A stretch of 64,000 nucleotides of DNA from Cylindrotheca closterium (lineage: Eukaryota; Bacillariophyta; Bacillariophyceae; Bacillariales; Bacillariaceae), in assembly GCA_933822405.4 (NCBI GenBank), contig CAKOGP040002036.1, positions 64,636-128,635 of the forward strand, given 5' to 3'. Of the stretch, positions 44,389-55,804 are shown piece by piece. How positions within the stretch are numbered: the first letter of the stretch is position 1; the number at the start of each line of letters is the position of its first letter. The notes under the pieces were generated by a model. The model ran no database searches. It worked only from the letters and a program-made list of their open reading frames with translations, and was not told the origin of the DNA. The position numbers were made by a program, and so were the translations under genes.

Positions 44389-46335
44389 ATGCCTGCGACG
44401 GAAGACGAATCACAATCAGTCATAGACTCTGAAAGCTTTCACAACAAATATGAATCCGACATCATGATCATGCGTCAAAGATCCGAAAGGTTTCAGGACG
44501 AGCTTGCACAACAAACGAAAGATCCCCGGCCAGAAGAAAAGAAACCAATATACAGAAAGCGACTTTTTTGGATCGCCAATGGCATTCTAGTTATTGGGTG
44601 CATAATTGCCATTGCCATTGCTGTCGCCGCAATTTCCAGAGAATCCTCAGCAACAAATGAATCATTTGGTGGCGAAGCTGGGAATCCTAATGAGTCGCCC
44701 CTTGGAGATCCTTCTGGTATCAATTTGCGACCAAGTACTAGCCCTGTAGAAGAGACTCCTAGCTATCAACCCAGTGGGCCTACGAACCCTCCTTCCAAAT
44801 CTCCTTTCTACGATCCCCCTTCCAAACAAGAATGTGAAGCAGTAGCCAAAGGAGAGACCTTGCCCCGAGAAGAAAACCTAATCCAGCACTCCTTCCAAAT
44901 ATCTATGGATTTAGCCTTGGCAAATGACACGAATCAACAGGCGGTGGTTGAAGAACTACAAGCTAAAATGCAAACTACACTTATGCCCATCATTATCGGA
45001 TGTGACATGGCGGCTACGATCCGACGGAAGATTATGAGTGTGTCATTTCATAAAAGTGTGGAACATCATCGACAGCTCATTATGTCACCCTATGTTATTG
45101 CCAATGCTCGAGCTGCTGTGGAAATGGACTCTGCCGCTTGCACAACAAACGGTTCCTCCAATTGTATCCATGTGATGGTCAACCTTGATTTACATTTGAA
45201 AGGATTCGAGCAGTGTGACGAAATATCAAATTTTGTATCTTCAGTGTTTGGACCAGAAGAAGGAATCGTAGAGCTTTTGGGTCTGGGACAGTCCGTAGAG
45301 GGAATGGCAATGGAATTAGCGGGATCTGAATGTGTTTCTCCTCAAACTAGTTTGCCCGCGTTGAGACCGAGTACAAAACCCTCTGTGCCTCCAACCATTG
45401 TGGCGTCGGCCAATCCTACAACAGCACCGGCGACATGGCCGACAACGGCAGAGCCAACAAAAATTGAAACGTCGCCGCCCAGCACACTTCCCACCAAGAC
45501 ACCATCATCATATCCTTCTGCCATTCCGACCATTACAGCTTCATCGAACCCAACGGCCGCTCCTGTCACGTGGCCAACAACAGAGGAGCCAACACGGTTT
45601 CCAACGCTGGCACCGAGCAAAGTTCCTTCCAAGGTCCCTACTAAAGCCCCTACAAACGTGCCAACATTGAAGCCTTCAATTTCCCCGACTCCTATTCCAA
45701 CCATAATGGTATCAGTAAACCCAACCTCGGCTCCTGTAGCATGGCCGACAACAGAGGAACCAACAAGGCTGCCGACACAAGTGCCTACAAAGGTTCCCAC
45801 TACTTCACCATCGTCAAAGCCGACAATTGCACCCACTCGCAATCCAACCTCCATGCCTACAGTGACCCCGATTCCACAACCCACACGAGTCCCAACTGAT
45901 CCGCCAACACCTGATCCAACAATATCTCCAACCCGTCCACCAACCCTAGTTCCAACGCTCCCACCTACTCCAGCAACAACTTTAGAGCCAACGGTAGCAT
46001 CTCCGCCAACTCCGCCACCGACACCTAGCCCAACGGCACCTCCCACTCCTCCGCTGACTCTATCGCCAACAGCAGCACCGCCACCAACATTCCTGCCGAC
46101 TCCTCCTCCCACTTCTCCTCCTACGCCACCGCCAACACGGCCTCCCACTCCTCCACCAACCTTGGTACTAGTTGATGATGATGACCAAGTAGGCGATGAT
46201 GATGATCAAGTAGACGATGATGATGATGATCAAATAGGTGATGATGATGACCAAGTAGGCGATGATGATGATGATCAAGTAGGTGATGATGATGATCTAG
46301 GAGGTGACGATGAGGGTGATGATGACGATTTCTAG
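44389..46335 (+). CDS. Asp-tailed membrane protein with novel ectodomain, copy 2
   Basis: Intronless, 648 residues from the ATG at 44389 (MPATEDESQS). The cytoplasmic part carries RFQDELAQQTKD and PIYRKRLFWIA before the span (about 60-82). The ectodomain (about 141-313) aligns closely with copy 1: YDPPSKQECEAVAKGE, IQHSFQISMDLALAND, TLMPIIIGC, YVIANARAAVE, NCIHVMVNLDLHLKG. It is followed by a long Pro/Thr/Ser stalk (about 314-593; units such as PTTAPATWPTTAEPT and PTPPPTPSPTAPPT) that copy 1 almost lacks. An Asp-rich tail then follows (about 594-648; units DDDDQVGDDD). The stalk length suggests the domain or tail must reach away from the membrane, for example across a wall layer. The stop lies 47 bp from the convergent gene. 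Confidence 0.88.
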   Translation: MPATEDESQSVIDSESFHNKYESDIMIMRQRSERFQDELAQQTKDPRPEEKKPIYRKRLFWIANGILVIGCIIAIAIAVAAISRESSATNESFGGEAGNPNESPLGDPSGINLRPSTSPVEETPSYQPSGPTNPPSKSPFYDPPSKQECEAVAKGETLPREENLIQHSFQISMDLALANDTNQQAVVEELQAKMQTTLMPIIIGCDMAATIRRKIMSVSFHKSVEHHRQLIMSPYVIANARAAVEMDSAACTTNGSSNCIHVMVNLDLHLKGFEQCDEISNFVSSVFGPEEGIVELLGLGQSVEGMAMELAGSECVSPQTSLPALRPSTKPSVPPTIVASANPTTAPATWPTTAEPTKIETSPPSTLPTKTPSSYPSAIPTITASSNPTAAPVTWPTTEEPTRFPTLAPSKVPSKVPTKAPTNVPTLKPSISPTPIPTIMVSVNPTSAPVAWPTTEEPTRLPTQVPTKVPTTSPSSKPTIAPTRNPTSMPTVTPIPQPTRVPTDPPTPDPTISPTRPPTLVPTLPPTPATTLEPTVASPPTPPPTPSPTAPPTPPLTLSPTAAPPPTFLPTPPPTSPPTPPPTRPPTPPPTLVLVDDDDQVGDDDDQVDDDDDDQIGDDDDQVGDDDDDQVGDDDDLGGDDEGDDDDF

Positions 46336-46382
46336 ACTTGCTGGGAACCATCATCTTTTTCATTATAGAACAAATAATAACT

Positions 46383-47861
46383 TTACGCGTACAGCACCAG
46401 ATCATTGGCAGCTTCTTCAAAAGCTTTCGCGTCAGTCTCGTCCTCTGCGCCTTCTGTGGTACAAGCGCACATTGGGACATACTCTTCCTTTCCGATTGTT
46501 TCTGGCACTATTTCGCCAATCATGGATTCAATTGCGGCGAAAAATGGAGTAAAGCTATTCGATGTCTCTTTGGATCGCCGGTCGGCTTCTTCCTGGTCCA
46601 TCTTGTCAAAAATGTCAGAATTCTCGTCTTCAAAATCGTAGCTGTTATTTTCCCACACAACATCAGGGCCACTACAGTTCATCATGTTTTTCATTTTTGC
46701 CATCCTCTTTGCTTTTTTCGAGTGCTTCTTATTGTTCTTTCTTGGTATCCTATCGCTCAGAGAAACGTATTCGATATCCTCTTTTTCTTCTTTGGGGTCC
46801 AATCCATCGTCTTCTTCTTCATAAGCATCATCATCATCATCCTTTTCGCCTTCGCCAACGATGGAAGTAACAGTGTCTGGGTTGGCCTCACCGCTTGCTG
46901 GCATTGGTGATGGAACTTCTTTGCCTTTGGAAGTTGCTATTGGAACGTCCGCAGTCTTGGTAATGGTGGAAAATGTGTCTTGCATGAACTGACGGAGCCA
47001 TGATCCTTGATGTTCGCTCCCTTCTTCTTCTTTCGCGATGTTGGGCATGTCTGTTGCAGCACTATTGTCATCTTCCACACCAGCAAAAATTGCAGCCAGT
47101 GCTATTCCTTTGCGATTGTTCCGTGGTGGGGTCCTCACGCTGGTAGAAACAGAGTCTGATGACGAACATGTCTCCTCTTTTTCATACACCAACGCTGATG
47201 ACGATTGTTGTTGCAATTCATCCTCGGGTTGTTCCTCGTCCATTGCTCTCTCGTCGATTGGCACTTCGGGCTCATCGTAGTCGGCAGCACTGGCTACTGT
47301 CTCGGGGGTATGCGCCTTAAGTTTTGATGTTTGGATGGTAGTGCTGGGAGATTCTGGCGGACTTGTTGAAGGCGGTGGTGGTAGCATTGTTGTTGTTGTT
47401 GTTGTTCTTGTTGAACGACCACCAGACTCCTCCTCTTGACCCCTTAATTCCAACTTTGCCAACGATGCTTCATCTTGCTCGTGGTCGTTTTCAAAGCTAG
47501 TGTCCTTTATCTTTCTGGAGGATACTACTGCTATGGATGTAGCTGTTTTGGATACCATTGTATCACCGACAATATCCGTTTGTGGTTCCTTGAGATAAGA
47601 ATGATGATGTGCTGCTTCTTGCAGATCGTTCGTCATGGGACCCAATTCAGATGATACTTCTTCTTCAAGATCCTCCGAGGTTCCATTCTTGGCTGCACCG
47701 TCATTCGAGTAGCGGCCTGCCTTGTGTTGTTGGTTCAAAGATCCCGAGGATGACAATTGACTTTTGATCCGACCAAGTCGGGCCCCCTTGCGTGAAGTTA
47801 TCGCTTCAATGGAAGAAGAATCATCCAATAACCGAGTACTGTTGCTCTGCCGCCGAACCAT
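46383..47861 (-). CDS. acidic disordered protein, function unknown
   Basis: Intronless, 492 residues from the ATG at 47861 (MVRRQSNSTRLL). The frame extends 28 codons further upstream to another ATG at 47945, which adds a hydrophobic stretch without a clear signal. The protein is Ser/Glu/Asp-rich with a Thr run and TMLPPPPSTSPPESP near 178-195. More conserved-looking pieces are RKGIALAAIFAGVED (about 265), GSWLRQFMQDTF (about 295), a basic NNKKHSKKAKRMAKMKN (about 385) and a C-terminus with SFTPFFAAIESMIGEIVP. There is no signal peptide, span or catalytic motif. It converges with the Asp-tail gene with only 47 bp between stops. I do not recognise it. Confidence 0.72.
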   Translation of the reverse strand: MVRRQSNSTRLLDDSSSIEAITSRKGARLGRIKSQLSSSGSLNQQHKAGRYSNDGAAKNGTSEDLEEEVSSELGPMTNDLQEAAHHHSYLKEPQTDIVGDTMVSKTATSIAVVSSRKIKDTSFENDHEQDEASLAKLELRGQEEESGGRSTRTTTTTTMLPPPPSTSPPESPSTTIQTSKLKAHTPETVASAADYDEPEVPIDERAMDEEQPEDELQQQSSSALVYEKEETCSSSDSVSTSVRTPPRNNRKGIALAAIFAGVEDDNSAATDMPNIAKEEEGSEHQGSWLRQFMQDTFSTITKTADVPIATSKGKEVPSPMPASGEANPDTVTSIVGEGEKDDDDDAYEEEDDGLDPKEEKEDIEYVSLSDRIPRKNNKKHSKKAKRMAKMKNMMNCSGPDVVWENNSYDFEDENSDIFDKMDQEEADRRSKETSNSFTPFFAAIESMIGEIVPETIGKEEYVPMCACTTEGAEDETDAKAFEEAANDLVLYA

Positions 47862-48429
47862 TTCGGTATTAGCTACAATAGTATGGTATTGAAATGTGAG
47901 AAATGGAAAACCAAGAGAAGTCTTTTGAAAAGAGCAAGCCATCAACGGTAGGATCGAATCCCATGGATCCTCTAATCATCCGCACCCACCTCTCCAAACA
48001 TCCAACTATGGTGTGGAGCTGTTTAGGCTTAGAATTTTGAGGGTCGTCAGGCTTTCCGTTGCCAATTGGTATTTAGGAGTCGGAACGATCGAAAATAGGG
48101 AGAAATTGGATATGGCATGTCGCAAGGGACTACCAAGCGGGTTTCAACAACCTGGGACTTGAAACAGGAATAATGACCGACAAAGGGAGGAGGGAGGATG
48201 GATTTCGGGGGCACCATCATTGCACGCCGGCTGGGCTGTTTTCAAAAGGTTTGAATGCCGACGATTTGAAATTTCTGCCCCCAATACGACATCTCTTCAA
48301 AAGCAGATACTGCATCAGGCGTCAGTTGCAAATCATTCAAATTCATCCCTTAACGCTACCAGCGCTACCAGCGCTACCAACACTACCAACACTACCAACA
48401 CTGTCTACTTTACAATAACACCAAACAAT
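47862..48429. promoter_or_regulatory. bidirectional promoter region between two disordered-protein genes
   Basis: This 568-bp spacer lies between divergent genes. A 9-bp repeat (ctaccaaca and variants) near 48355-48410 sits in the probable leader of the gene at 48430. The frame upstream to 48220 is open but repeat-driven. Confidence 0.4.
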
Positions 48430-48508
48430 ATGGTACTTTCCGACAGTGCTTCCAACTACATACAAAGGTTGGACGAACAAGTTGCTGCAATGACAGAATC
48501 ATCATCTG

Positions 48509-48545
<37 letters not shown>

Positions 48546-50217
48546 GCGAAGTATTAATAGCAGTCTACGAAGAATGAAGATGCCTTCTGCACCCAGGGTG
48601 AAGGTGCCCAAGAAGTTGAAAGAAATGAAAATGCCTTCAGCACCAATGGTATACGTACCAAAGATGAAGAGTGCCGTCAAGAAGAACCTTAAGGACATCA
48701 AAATGCCATCGGCACCCAAGGTCAATGTACGAGTACCCAAAATGAACATCCCGTCTGCTTCTAGTAACAAAGAAGTGGTTTCTTCCTATCTAGCCAAACG
48801 CAAGGCCAAGAAAGACGAGAAGAAGAGAGCCAAAACATTGTTGCTCTTGCAAACGGAACGTCAAGATGAAAAGAAGCGGCTGCAACAAGAACGGCGCTTG
48901 CTCCAACGACAACACCAGCAACAGCAATCCTATCATCATCATGAGGTCCTCCTTCCTCGTCGCAAATTGCAATATCCTCCAGCCATTGAACGACAACATC
49001 AAGACGACATCTTTAACGAAATGGTTCCACTGCCACCACCACCAGTAGTGTCCGTGTCCTATACAACACTAACAACAACAAAAGAAGAAGATCATCCTGA
49101 AAAATGTCGAGAACAAGAACTGGGACTCCTGTGTCAAAAACACTACGCTGTATGTCAGGAACTCAAACAACAAGCTTTGATGCAACAGCAGCAGCAACGT
49201 CCAAAGATTGTCTGGCGCGAAGAGAGTGACGACGAAGCAACCACTTATGACGACCATGATGATGATGATGACATGGCAGAAATGAAGCAACAAGAAGAAG
49301 AAGACACCAAACATATCCATTGGCAAGATTTTGAAACGCAAGTCGTTCACACCACAATCTTGGTCCAGCCAGCATCTGTCAAAGACGTTGATCTGCAGCA
49401 ACAACAAGATCCCAATGCAGAGATTCGTTCGGCTAACACATTTTTCCAAGAACATTTTGAAAACTTCGATATTTCCAAGACTTGCGAATCCACAATCATG
49501 GAATGTCAGCCCATTCTACAAAATTTGAACGATGCATTGGTCCAGCAGCAGCAACAACAACAACAGACGAACAATAACAACAAGACTACTTCGGAGAACA
49601 ACGAGCCAGCAACATCACACCAAGAGAACAATGGTATCAGCAACATCTTGAACACTAGCGATATTGCGCTTCTCAATAGTAACATGTCTGTGGACACCAT
49701 CAGTACTCTTGGTGTACAGCACGAACAATTCATATGTGGGATTGATCCCGACTTTGTCCAAAAGTCAATGGAACACGAGGAGGAGGAGAGGACTAGGATG
49801 CCATCACTACCAACATCAGTGACGCCAACACCAAACAAGAACAATAATAATGGCAATCAACAAAAGACTGTACGCTTTGCCAAATTGGCCACTACTGCTG
49901 GAACACCCGACACGGCTCCTCTACAAGACGACGACAATGATGAATCTCCCACTGGATCACGACGAAACAAGAAGAATGCTCGTCCTTCTCGATTTGACAA
50001 TTTGATTGGTGACTTGAGTTGTGGCATGATTGACATTCTTTACACAGACTTTTCTTATCAGGAAGATAATAATGATGATGATGGAGACGAGGGAGTGGCA
50101 CAACCACAAGAAAAAGAAGAATCATCATCATCAAGCAATCAACGAAAGCAACAACGAAAAGAGGGGAGGGTTGACTTGAACCATGCCGTCCGACAACTCT
50201 TGTTCATGTCCATGTAA
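48430..50217 (+). CDS. disordered protein with KMPSAP repeats
   Basis: Intronless, 595 residues starting MVLSDSASNYIQRLDEQVAAM, the best-looking start. The frame is open upstream to 48220, but that part is 9-bp repeat. An Asn run lies at about 27-38. Residues about 50-115 hold four repeats of KMPSAPxVxVPK type alternating with Lys-rich linkers. A Lys/Arg/Gln-rich probable coiled coil follows (AKKDEKKRAKTLLLL, then QERRLLQRQHQQQQ). The middle is acidic and Gln-rich. Conserved-looking sections near the end are KTVRFAKLATTAGTPD (about 478) and SRFDNLIGDLSCGMIDILY (about 520). The RFAK..VRF style resembles docking motifs but I cannot assign one. No signal peptide or span is present. Function unknown. 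Confidence 0.72.
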
Positions 50218-51517
50218 TAGGTATAGTATGCCTATGCACAAACTTTGTGGGAACGAACTATTCAGTCAAGACAATATTTTTAAAATAGGTTAGAGTTAAC
50301 GTACCGTAATATTTATACCGTAATGTTTTCAAGCTGTACCTATTGTACGATAGCGACATGGGCTGGTACTACTCATGCCGTGCCTCGATTTTGTTCAAAG
50401 ATGTAGTGTAGTGTGCATGGTCATGGTGATGACGTGCAAACAAGTAAGGCAAGCTTGGAATTCAAAATCACTAAAGTACTTGTACTTATAATAGTGTATC
50501 TTGAAACTAGTACTAACAGACGATGATTTCGAGCCCTATTGTTGATGGGAAGTCGTTGTTACATAGGAGGTTTCACACTATAGCCTATCGTTTTTTAATA
50601 CTTTAGGTATACTCTTGGGTCTTGAGAGAAATACATTTGACTTCTTGCGCTCTAAAGTAGGAGCCAAATAAATGTGAGCATTTCGTATGAACTGTATCAC
50701 CTCTACCGTCAACCGAGGTGCCGATCTGTATATATAGGTGACAAGAGGTGCGTATACTATAAAGTGATGGAAGGAACACACTACACGCCCGTTTGGGTAT
50801 TCCATCGAAAAACAGTAGAAGGCAGAAACCAATTCATTGGGCGTTGAAAGGTAGCAGTCTAAGCCTTGTTTGCATTGGTTGGCTTTGGTTTGGTGGAGAA
50901 GCCAGTTAGTCAGTGGGTTGTGAATTGTGTTGAAAAAGGGCTGACGTCGACTCACGGAAGGAATGAATGAATCAACCAGCTACCTTTGGTCAGAAGAGGG
51001 TTGGTTGTTATTCTCTCCATCAATGTGAAAGAGATAGAGGTGAGGACATGGTGTGAGGACATAGTTCCAGCCTTTTCGCTTGCCATGAAAGCGTGGTTCT
51101 TGTTGGAACTCTTTCACTTCTCCAAGACCAACCAATCGATGTTCCTTGCATGGGCTTCTTGCAGCACCTTACAGTGCAAGCACCATGAATTGCTATAGTA
51201 GCTAGCAAAGAGACTATCTGGTACTAGATGAACCTTGTTTCCATGATTCAGTTGCCTGCATAATTGATCCTTCTCCAACGTTCTTTGGGCACTTCCACGA
51301 TCCACAAAATGACGTGAATGGGTAATACGTTGTAGTTGTAGATCCTGTGACAAGAGGTGAAAGAAGAACACAAAGAGAACGAGAGTCTACTAATAGGGTA
51401 AACAAACTGTGTTTTTCAAAACTACCCGGTTACAAAATTACAAATAAGTTTGTGTTTGTTTTTTGCTCTTCAACGATCACATGAAAACAACGTTCACGTT
51501 GAAAATCATCCTGCTGC
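50218..51517. other. intergenic, no supported gene
   Basis: A 125-codon minus-strand frame (50578-50955) and shorter frames (51020-51405) have neither a domain nor a coding-like bias and are left uncalled. Nothing else is visible. Confidence 0.4.
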
Positions 51518-51811
51518 TTACTGCAGGTGAGTCAAGTATCGTCGGGAAGACTTGGAGGATGCAGAAGAAGCAGAAAGCTTGGATCCCTTGGAGGCAGATG
51601 GGGTCTTGGCCTTCTTGGCAGCCTTGGGTGCCTTTCCTGCGGCCATAACTGGGGCCATAACTGGGGTCATGACAGGAACCATAACTGGGACCATGACGGG
51701 GACGGCAACAGGAACGGCAACTGGGACAGCAGATCCAGAGGCAGCTGGGGCGACGCTTTGTCCGAAGGCAACAGCGAAAAGGGCAACGAAGATAAGAAGG
51801 GACTTGAACAT
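51518..51811 (-). CDS. short secreted silaffin-like Lys/Ser peptide
   Basis: Intronless, 97 residues from the ATG at 51811 (MFKSLLIFVALF), chosen over an ATG nine codons upstream because it starts a classical signal peptide (cut near AFG-Q). After a short Ala/Ser stretch comes a tandem VPVM/APVM repeat (about residues 30-55). A basic tail follows with spaced lysines (GKAPKAAKKAKTPSASKGSK) and Ser clusters (LSASSASSKSSRR). Lys-x-x-Lys spacing among serines after a signal peptide is the signature of silaffins and related silica-forming peptides. The peptide is shorter than known silaffins and has few copies of the motif, so the match is by composition only. The last bases (CTGCAG then TAAGC) leave open whether a 3' exon exists. 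Confidence 0.65.
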   Translation of the reverse strand: MFKSLLIFVALFAVAFGQSVAPAASGSAVPVAVPVAVPVMVPVMVPVMTPVMAPVMAAGKAPKAAKKAKTPSASKGSKLSASSASSKSSRRYLTHLQ

Positions 51812-54800
51812 CTTGAGATACAGTAGGTGGCTTGGCAAAAACTTAATTCCGGTACGTTTTGTGAAAGATCGGATGCTACTTTTTTCCCGTCACACCCAAA
51901 TTCACCTCGCGCCTGCTAGCATCCAATCTTGTAAGTAGAATTTAAACAGATAGTTTTTGTCTAAGTAATTATGTTCCGTTGACGCGTTGGCCAGTCTTTC
52001 AATCTTTTTCAAACCGTTTTGCCGTTTCAAAATTCCCACCCCGCGTAGGTCGGACCGATTTCGCGCGCAGTGGATGACTTCCGACGCGTAGTTCACGTAG
52101 AAACGATACTAAGATGAAAATCGGGGGAATGTCCGTTGCCGATTGCCACAGCCTATGTCACGCACCGCTTACCCGACTCAACTCATTCTTGTGGGTAGTA
52201 ACAGCTACTGAGTGAATCCGCAACGGCGAGAAAAGGCGGAAGCGGGATTTTTGGGTTCCTACTCCTCGGCTGACTCCGACTGATGTGATTCATTCGGGAT
52301 GGATGGCGGACGGATTGGACGGAAGGAGAAGAATGGAGGACACGTTTTGACTGTTCAGAAGAGTAACCTCCTTGATCTAACCATGCGGTACGGACAAGCA
52401 CTTGATCCAATTTAGCCAGAATAAGACACATACAATGCAAAGACAAAGTATGGCGACGCGACAATGCTAAAAAACATGAAAAAGCATACAGAAGGCACCC
52501 AAAAAAATGTGAATTGTTGACCATGGAATAGATATTCGTTCGGTGGTTGATGATTCATTCATGGCAATGAAAAATGTCTTTTACCGTTCTAGATACCATG
52601 GAAAAACCGGCTGTTCGAAGGCGTAAAGGTATTTAGACTGGCTGCCGCGTCCGTTTTTGAAAGAATAGCATTGCTCGCCAACCTTCACTTCGTCTCATCA
52701 CCTTCTTCCTTTTTCTGTCTACAACGGCAAAATCTATCATTCACTCATTGTCAGATTAGTTCCACGGAATGGATACACTGCGCAGAATAAGACTGAAGAT
52801 CACAGGAACTTTCGAACTGCGCCGACAGTAGAATCACTATCACACAATAATCCACCAGAATGAATCAAATCAATCAACAAGTCAAAAGTTTCCATGACTT
52901 GATGAGGTCGGTTCAATCTGCTCCTAATTGACCACTTGCAACTACCACGAAACAATATGCAAGTGGTTATTGTACGATTTATGAAGCGTTTTTGCATCAA
53001 TCAAGATACAGTATTGGATGCACACCACCCAAAAGGTGAGAACCTTTCGAATTACTACAGTCAAGAGACACACGATCGGATCGATCGATGATCCTAATGA
53101 TGCACGATCGATCCTAATAAATGCAGCTTGCAAGAGCACTACAAAGAGGCAAGGCACCATTTTGTGAGAAGCTTTTAATTATTATTCACCAACATCATTG
53201 GAGGATGCCTGTGCACAAGCTCTTCTTTACATACACGCAAGTGAGAATCGTTCGAATACACGATCGATACAATGCACGATCGATACTGTGTAGGATGCAC
53301 GATCGAATACTGTACGCAACAAAACGTTGAAAGACAGGCAAACGATTATTGCAGTGCTGTCGCGGTAGATATACCTTAAAATAACAGAGTATAGAAGTCA
53401 ATTAGTCAACAGAATTCATCCTCCATCAATTTATGTGAAAAAGATAAAAGAGTTGCCAAGTACTATAATACCACTACTGTACGATACTCCTCTCTTGTAT
53501 CAATAGTACCATAAAAGCATTGATTTCAATAATGGTCTCTCTTATCTTATCCCGATCAACTATACCTTATAATGTAGCCGTTGTTTGTGTCGCGTAGCTT
53601 CGGGCATGCTTTTGGTCAGTAATAGTAACTACTATACATAACTACTAGTCTATCCACTTTGAACAAGACGAGTTTAATAGTGTACTGGCATTAACTCATT
53701 GGGTTTGTGTGCTACTGCTACTACTACTACTACTACTACTAAACTTCCATTCTATTACTGTAGAATTGCAACTAACTTCCATCATTCTACTACCATTATT
53801 GTAAATCCTATTCCGCAAGTCGTAGTAGTAGTAGGTAGTAGGATGGAGCCATGTTGGATCCATCACTTTTTCGTTCTCTTTGCCACAACCAACCCAGCAT
53901 GGAAGGCACCACCAACACACACACCCACACAATCAGTCCATCATGTCATGTCATGTCATATCATATTAAAATGTTTTGCTTCCACAAGAATAACATGCAA
54001 TGATCGATTCATTCGTTCCTTCCCCACTGTGAACTGCATGGTATAGCAGCAGCATGGTGTGCTGTACCAGTATAGTGCACTCTCAAACCATCCGTGATCA
54101 AAATCGGTATTCAAAGAAGCATTATTGGAGGAATGAATCCTGCCAGCATCGAAATGTACTATAGCTTCTATATATATATAGAAGCAGCAGCAGCAGCAGC
54201 AGCATTCCCACCCAGCAATGAAAAGACTCCATCCATCGTTGATATTCCAATCGTCAAAAGTGATTGGCTTTGTGGGGGGCGGAGAATGTTCCTTGACCAA
54301 ACCATGATGCTTCGCAGAGTATTTGAGTTGAGTTGCATACTACGCAATATCGTTTGTAGTCATTTGACATTCGTAATAATGAACCATGCATCCTTCACAC
54401 TTCTCAACTCATCGTGGTCAGTGCATTGACTTATTTCTCGAGTAAATGGTTGCATAGTCGTACAAATATATATAATGATGATTCATTCTGTGGAATGCTG
54501 CCAAGTCCTCTTGGTGATATTTTGAAAGGGAGTCCAGGATAGAAGAGTCCAGGGTACAGTCGAGTCGTCGTCTCACATAGTAAAAAGGAGGAAGGAGAGA
54601 TCTATGATGGCAATCAAATCATCATCATCATCACCATCTAATCAAAGAGGAGTTACGAAGAGAAGAGATGACTTGACAATCAACAAAGAATCGTGTGGGC
54701 TTACACATCATTGTCTTGCTTGAGCTTTCAATGCCATCATTCCAATGCATTGTATACTGTAGGGTACCATAAGCATGATACAACTCAACCAAAACCATAC

Positions 54801-55767
54801 TGTAATATATTCACACTATACTATACGCTTCACAGTAGGCCTAGAACGAACCATGACCGGTTTTCCTTCTTCCTTGTTCATCCTGATCATTCTTCATCTA
54901 TGCAAAAGTGATTCGAATGAATGAACGAATGAATGAATGCACAGAAATGAAAACGAGAAAGAAAATACTCCATCACCAACACGTCCCTTATTCTTTTCCA
55001 ATCGTTGAAAGTGAAGGGTGAAGGTTTTTTTGGATATCATCTTTTAGTGTTTGGTATTTATTGCCATTCATTTCAACGACCAGCTTTCCATGGAATTGAA
55101 GACCAACACTGTGGTCTATAGCTCTTGTTCATTCTTTCGGATGTGCATTTTATGCAATGATAATAGAATCATGGCATGTGGTCGTTTGCCCGCATTGTGC
55201 TTTTCTTTTGTTCATCATCTTACATAATCTCGATATGGCATTCTGAACTTTTGGTAAAAACGCCTATACAAGTACCTACAATTTCATTTTCATCGTTTTT
55301 TTTTTCATCATCATCATCGTTTGTTGATGAATGCATTCATTCGCAAAAGGAGAGATGACTTAAAATTTCTTCTAACAAACCAACACTTTGGAATGTCACC
55401 ACAAGAAGATCAATCAAACGATAGCAGTCTTGTCGCCATCAAAAGTTTTCATTCATGGGTCAGAATTATTATTATTATTATTATATTCGCAGACGAAAGC
55501 AATATAACAAAGCATCGTTCCATGATTTCCGTCCTGAAATTACACTACAAAGCTACCGGTAGTACTCGTACCTGGTACTTTAGATGGATAGTATCATCAT
55601 ACGTGTACGTGTCACATGTAGTGAAATAGCAAGAGCAAGAGCAACAGCACTAGTAACAGCAAGCGGTGGCAAAATATCGGCGACCCTCCACACAAGGAAG
55701 TGAGTGATCTAATGATTGACGATCCATTCATTCATTCATTCATTCTTTCATTTTCATTCAATCGTAC

Positions 55768-55804
<37 letters not shown>

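Noticed and set aside
45342..46148. 268-codon Gly/Val-rich minus-strand frame
   Set aside because: It is the mirror of the Pro/Thr stalk codons of the gene at 44389 and shows only the reverse-complement repeat.
50578..50955. 125-codon minus-strand frame
   Set aside because: Mixed composition, no signal, domain or paralog; chance open frame in A/T-rich DNA is as likely.
52183..52524. 113-codon minus-strand frame starting MVNNSHFFGCLLYAFSCF
   Set aside because: The hydrophobic start could mimic a signal peptide, but the remainder has no domain or bias; unsupported.
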